Origin: Perlucidibaca sp.
Lineage (GTDB): Bacteria > Pseudomonadota > Gammaproteobacteria > Pseudomonadales > Moraxellaceae
Direction: 5' to 3'
DNA: 64,000 nt
Assembly: GCA_023265995.1 (NCBI GenBank)
Contig: JAHFSA010000003.1
Span: forward strand, 248,001 to 312,000
The notes under the pieces are model-generated. The model saw nothing but the letters and a program-made list of their open reading frames with translations, had not been told where the DNA came from and ran no database searches. Each line of letters starts with the position of its first letter. Positions within the stretch are counted from its first letter, which is position 1. This document shows positions 60,535 through 64,000 of the stretch, in pieces. The translations under genes were made by a program, and so were the position numbers.

Positions 60535-61617
60535 ATGATGAATCTCGGTGTCGTCGAAAATGCGCTCCAGAATAACAAGGTCACCAGCCCGCTCGGCAAC
60601 TCCCCGGCCATCGCTCATGTCCGTCGCCTGATTACCCAGGTTGCCAATCATTCGACCCTGGTGCTCATCCAGGGCGAGTCCGGCAGCGGCAAGGAAGTTG
60701 TCGCCCGCGCCCTGCATGACAGCTCCGACCGTGTCGGCAAGCCGTTCGTGCCGGTCAACTGCGGCGCCATCCCGGCCGACCTTCTGGAAAGCGAACTTTT
60801 CGGCCACGAGAAGGGTGCCTTCACCGGCGCCATCGCCACCCGCAAGGGCCGTTTCGAAATGGCCGAAGGCGGCACGCTCTTCCTCGACGAAATCGGCGAC
60901 ATGAGCCTGCCCATGCAGGTGAAGATCCTGCGTGTGCTGCAGGAACGCTGCTACGAACGCGTTGGCAGCAACCAGACCATGCGCTGCAATGTCCGCATCA
61001 TCGCCGCCACCCATCGTGACCTCGAAGCCATGGTCGATGCCGGCAGCTTCCGTCAGGACCTGTTCTTCCGCCTCAACGTCTTCCCCATTCATGTGCCGTC
61101 GCTGCGTCAACGCATCGAAGACCTGCCGCTGCTGCTGCAGCATTTCCGCCGCAAGCGCGAAGCGCTCGGCGAGCAGACCGCCGAATTCAGCCAGGGCGCG
61201 CTGCAAGCGCTCATGCACTACGGCTGGCCGGGCAACATCCGTGAACTGGAAAACCTGGTCGAACGCCTGAGCATCACCCATGGCGGCCAGCTGGTCCGTG
61301 CCCGTGACCTGCCGGCGCGCTATGCCGCCAATGCCGACATCGAAGATGGCGAGGACGCCAAGTCCTGCCTGCTCGACAAGCCGCTGATCGCCGCCATCAC
61401 CACCAGCCGCGCCAATGCCGCCAGCGACAGCTCTGCCGGTCTGCCCTCGGAAGGCATGGACCTCAAGCAGTACCTGCAGGACCTCGAAGTGAATTACATC
61501 AACGAGGCCATGCGTCAGGTCGGTGGCGTGGTTTCGCATGCCGCGCGTCTGCTCGGTCTGCAGCGCACCACGCTGGTGGAAAAGATGAAGAAGTTCGGCT
61601 TGCAGGGCGCCTGGTAA
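60535..61617 (+). CDS. fleQ: Sigma-54-dependent flagellar master regulator FleQ, lacking the N-terminal domain
   Basis: A 360-residue enhancer-binding protein. The AAA+ domain (about 20-255) has Walker A GESGSGKE, the sigma-54-contact motif GAFTGA, Walker B GGTLFLDEIGD and the arginine-finger segment. The C-terminus has LKQYLQDLEVNYINEAMRQV and RTTLVEKMKKFGLQGAW, close to the P. aeruginosa FleQ tail. The roughly 120-residue N-terminal FleQ domain is missing, and the Leu-Phe-Arg-Ser segment used for c-di-GMP binding reads VTSPLGNS here. AAGG precedes the ATG at 60535; 60538 is an alternative. Directly upstream of fliE. Confidence 0.88.
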   Translation: MMNLGVVENALQNNKVTSPLGNSPAIAHVRRLITQVANHSTLVLIQGESGSGKEVVARALHDSSDRVGKPFVPVNCGAIPADLLESELFGHEKGAFTGAIATRKGRFEMAEGGTLFLDEIGDMSLPMQVKILRVLQERCYERVGSNQTMRCNVRIIAATHRDLEAMVDAGSFRQDLFFRLNVFPIHVPSLRQRIEDLPLLLQHFRRKREALGEQTAEFSQGALQALMHYGWPGNIRELENLVERLSITHGGQLVRARDLPARYAANADIEDGEDAKSCLLDKPLIAAITTSRANAASDSSAGLPSEGMDLKQYLQDLEVNYINEAMRQVGGVVSHAARLLGLQRTTLVEKMKKFGLQGAW

Positions 61618-61647
61618 GAAACCAGGGCCGGGACGGGAGGCAGCGTC

Positions 61648-62007
61648 ATGTCAGGCATTTCAGGGGTGGATCAGATTCTCGGCCAGATCCGGGCCATGCG
61701 TCAGCAGACCACGGCTCCGGCCGAGATCGGCGGACTGGCGCGGCCTCAGGGTCTGCAGGCTCCGGCGCCGGTGGCACCGGAAGGCGATTCCTTCAGCGGC
61801 ATGCTCAAGGCATCGGTGCAGGCGGTCAATGAAACCCAGACGCAGGCCGGAAACATGGCCTCTGCCTGGGAGCGCGGCGACAGCGAGGTCAGTCTGACCC
61901 AGGTCATGGTCTCGCTGCAGAAGGCCGATGTTTCTTTCAAAGCCATGATGGAGGTGCGCAACAAGATGGTTGATGCGTACCAGGAAGTCATGCGCATGTC
62001 GATCTGA
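61648..62007 (+). CDS. fliE: Flagellar MS-ring/rod adaptor FliE
   Basis: A 119-residue protein. C-terminal EVSLTQVMVSLQKADVSFKA with MMEVRNKMVDAYQEVMRMSI is the FliE signature; the N-terminus is variable. 30 bases after fleQ with GGGAGG as RBS, so it is probably on the fleQ transcript. No RpoN site in the gap. Confidence 0.95.
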   Translation: MSGISGVDQILGQIRAMRQQTTAPAEIGGLARPQGLQAPAPVAPEGDSFSGMLKASVQAVNETQTQAGNMASAWERGDSEVSLTQVMVSLQKADVSFKAMMEVRNKMVDAYQEVMRMSI

Positions 62008-62044
62008 TTCGCTGCGGGCTGCGACAGGACCGAGGACAGGGTAA

Positions 62045-63754
62045 ATGGCACAAGCAAATCTCAGCGCAATCACCACACGCATGATGGCCGGCGGCATGCC
62101 GCCCTGGCTGCGTCAGCTCGTGCTCCTGCTCGGCGTCGCCGCCGCCGTCGCCGCCGGACTTGCCGTCGTGCTCTGGTCGCGTGAACCGGACTATCGCGTG
62201 CTCTACAGCAACCTGGCGCCGGAACGTGCCAGCTCGGTCATGGATGCGCTCACCGCGCAGAACATTCCGTTCAAGCTCGAAGACAACACCGGCGCGCTGC
62301 TGGTGCCCGAGACCGAACTGCACAATGCCCGCCTCAAGCTGGCCGGCAGCGGCCTGACCCAGAGCGAGGACGGCACCGGCCTGGAAATGATCCGCGCCGA
62401 GAAGGGCTTCGGCGTCAGCGAGTTCATGGAAACCCGCAAGTATCAGCACGCCCTCGAAGTCGAGCTGGCGCGCACCATCGACAGCATCCAGCAGATCCGT
62501 TCCTCGCGCGTGCATCTGGCGCTGCCCAAGCAGAGCGTGTTCGTGCGTGACCGCAAGCCGGCCAGCGCCTCGGTCATGGTCGACATCCGCCCGGGCAGCA
62601 CGCTGGAGCAGAAGAATGTCACCGCCATCATGAATCTGGTGGCATCGAGCATTCCCGAGCTGAGCGCGGACCAGGTCACCGTGGTCGACCAGCAGGGCAA
62701 TCTGCTCTCCAAGGTCGAGCGTGATGATGCCCTGGAGCTGAGCAACCGCCAGTTCGCCTATCGCCAGCAGGTCGAGAAGGCCTACGAGACACGCATCGAA
62801 CATCTGCTCGCCGATATCGTGCCGTCCGGCCGCGTGCGCGTGCAGGTCTCGGCAGACATGGACTTCTCGTCGCTGCAGGAAAGCCGCGAAAGCTACAACC
62901 CCGAGCGTGCCGTGGTGCGCAGCGAGCAGATCAACAACACGCACAACGACAATGCCCCCGGCACCGCCGCGGGTGTGCCGGGCGCGCTCAGCAACCAGCC
63001 GCCCAGCGACAGTACGCCGGCTCCGGGTGCCAAGGTCGCCAATGCCGTTGCCGGCGCCTCGACCAGCAGCAAGGTTGACAACGGCAGCAGCACCCAGGCC
63101 ATCACGCGCAATTACGAAATCGACCGCGTGCTCAATTACAGCACCACGCCGGCCGGCAGCATCCGCAAGCTCTCGGTGGCCGTGGTGGTCGACAGCACGC
63201 CGCTGCATGACAAGGGTGGCCGCATCATCAAGCCCGGCCCCAATGCCGTTGAACTGGAACGTATGAACGGACTGGTCCAGGGCGCCATCGGCTATCAGCT
63301 TGAACGCGGCGACAAGGTCACCGTGGTCAGCGCCAGCTTCACCGCTCCGGCTGACACGGCGGAAGCGACCGACAGCCCCGGCTTCTGGCAGGAAGCCTGG
63401 TTCTCCAGCCTGGCCAAGCAGCTCCTCGTCGGTCTCGCCGTGCTGCTGGTGGCGCTCGGCGTGCTGCGTCCGCTGCTGCGCCAGACCCTGTTTCCGGCAC
63501 TGCCGGGCGGCGCCGGGGCAGGGCAGCTGCCGGCCCTGGCCGGCGGTCCGGGCGAGGGCGCCTCCGCGCTGGCCCAGCTCGGCTACGCCACGCCTCAGGG
63601 CCTGCCGGCTCCGGCGGGCAGCGCACCGGCCATGCTGGCGCTGCCGGGCAATGATCTGGAGCAGCGCATGAGTGCCGTGCGCCATGCCGCTAGCGAAGAC
63701 CCGCGCCTGGTGGCGCAGGTCGTGAAAAGCTGGGTGACCCCTCATGACGCCTGA
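62045..63754 (+). CDS. fliF: Flagellar MS-ring protein FliF
   Basis: A 569-residue ring protein. First membrane helix about 23-45, periplasmic ring-building part with YRVLYSNLAPERASSVMDAL and RKYQHALEVELARTIDSIQQ, second helix about 465-490 (LLVGLAVLLVALGVLRPLL), and the C-terminal FliG-binding helix ending DPRLVAQVVKSWVT. Overlaps fliG by 11 bases. Confidence 0.97.
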   Translation: MAQANLSAITTRMMAGGMPPWLRQLVLLLGVAAAVAAGLAVVLWSREPDYRVLYSNLAPERASSVMDALTAQNIPFKLEDNTGALLVPETELHNARLKLAGSGLTQSEDGTGLEMIRAEKGFGVSEFMETRKYQHALEVELARTIDSIQQIRSSRVHLALPKQSVFVRDRKPASASVMVDIRPGSTLEQKNVTAIMNLVASSIPELSADQVTVVDQQGNLLSKVERDDALELSNRQFAYRQQVEKAYETRIEHLLADIVPSGRVRVQVSADMDFSSLQESRESYNPERAVVRSEQINNTHNDNAPGTAAGVPGALSNQPPSDSTPAPGAKVANAVAGASTSSKVDNGSSTQAITRNYEIDRVLNYSTTPAGSIRKLSVAVVVDSTPLHDKGGRIIKPGPNAVELERMNGLVQGAIGYQLERGDKVTVVSASFTAPADTAEATDSPGFWQEAWFSSLAKQLLVGLAVLLVALGVLRPLLRQTLFPALPGGAGAGQLPALAGGPGEGASALAQLGYATPQGLPAPAGSAPAMLALPGNDLEQRMSAVRHAASEDPRLVAQVVKSWVTPHDA

Positions 63755-64000
63755 TATCGAACCGGGCCGGGCCCCGGCCGGCAGCGAGCAGGCAGCCATG
63801 CTGCTGCTCATGCTCGGCGAGGACCGTGCCGCCGAAGTGCTGAAATATGTCGGCTCGGAAGCTGTCGAGAGAATCGGCATGGCCATGGCCGGCATCCGCG
63901 AGGTCAACAATGACCAGGCGCTGGCCGTGATCGATCACTTCGGCCATGCCCTGCGCGCGAATACGCCGCTGGGTGTGGGCGTGCCCGACTATGTCCGCCA
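63744..64000 (+). CDS. fliG: Flagellar motor switch protein FliG (partial, cut by window end)
   Basis: The first 85 residues of FliG. AAMLLLMLGEDRAAEVLKYV matches the FliG N-terminal domain that grips FliF. The ATG lies inside the end of fliF (11-base overlap), the usual arrangement. The reading frame is open to the last base. Confidence 0.95.
   Translation, partial: MTPDIEPGRAPAGSEQAAMLLLMLGEDRAAEVLKYVGSEAVERIGMAMAGIREVNNDQALAVIDHFGHALRANTPLGVGVPDYVR

Noticed and set aside
61618-61647. RpoN promoter in front of fliE, as known in Pseudomonas
   Set aside because: The 30-base gap contains no TGGCA/TTGC pair, so fliE probably relies on the fleQ transcript.
61988-63910. 640-codon minus-strand frame opposite fliF
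   Set aside because: Shadow of fliF; no start signal and no domain.

Overview
The window is GC-rich, gene-dense chromosomal DNA from a polarly flagellated gammaproteobacterium, probably related to the Pseudomonadales. Three things point there. The block htpX-alaA-msrB-glutathione peroxidase (5457-8738) has the order I recall from Pseudomonas. There is a 58-residue gene of the PA1571 type at 1244-1420. The flagellar regulators are the polar set FleQ, FlhF, FleN and FliA, with a MotC/MotD-type stator. The species cannot be fixed from the sequence. No insertion sequence, phage gene, CRISPR array or rRNA was seen.

Bases 1-21207 hold mixed housekeeping and stress genes: two TetR regulators, a nemR-nemA pair whose two promoters carry the same operator, TesA-like esterase, HtpX, AlaA, MsrB, glutathione peroxidase, an MpaB-like oxygenase, an SDR, a Crp/Fnr regulator, a DUF962 protein, a PanE-like reductase, tandem tRNA-Ala(GGC) and tRNA-Glu(TTC), a DMT exporter, and several poorly characterised envelope genes (a lipoprotein next to a secreted hydrolase-DUF2135 protein, a hemolysin-III homologue, a catalase-related protein, an MliC-type protein and a four-helix membrane protein).

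Bases 21284-29502 are a complete chemotaxis operon: cheY, a CheX/CheC-like gene where cheZ might be expected, cheA, cheW, a double-PAS receptor, cheR, cheD and cheB. A FliA-type promoter lies in front of cheY.

Bases 29628-64000 are flagellar genes with nothing else between them: fliLMNOPQR-flhBAF-fleN-fliA-motCD-DUF2802, then on the minus strand flgM-flgN-fliK-fhlB and flgA, then flgBCDEFGHIJKL, fliC, flaG-fliD-fliS-fliT-PilZ-like, and fleQ-fliE-fliF-fliG (cut by the window end). Promoter reading gives a layered cascade. RpoN (-24/-12) sites precede fliL, flgB and flgA. FliA sites precede cheY, flgM, fliC and fliS. The window also encodes the RpoN activator (FleQ-like), FliA and its anti-sigma factor FlgM.

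The features most worth checking are the CheX-like phosphatase candidate with a CheA that seems to lack the P2 domain, a FleQ without its N-terminal domain, an FlhF with degraded GTPase motifs, an identical AT-rich box four bases upstream of two RpoN promoters, and a FliK/FhlB pair placed in a FliA-dependent operon.
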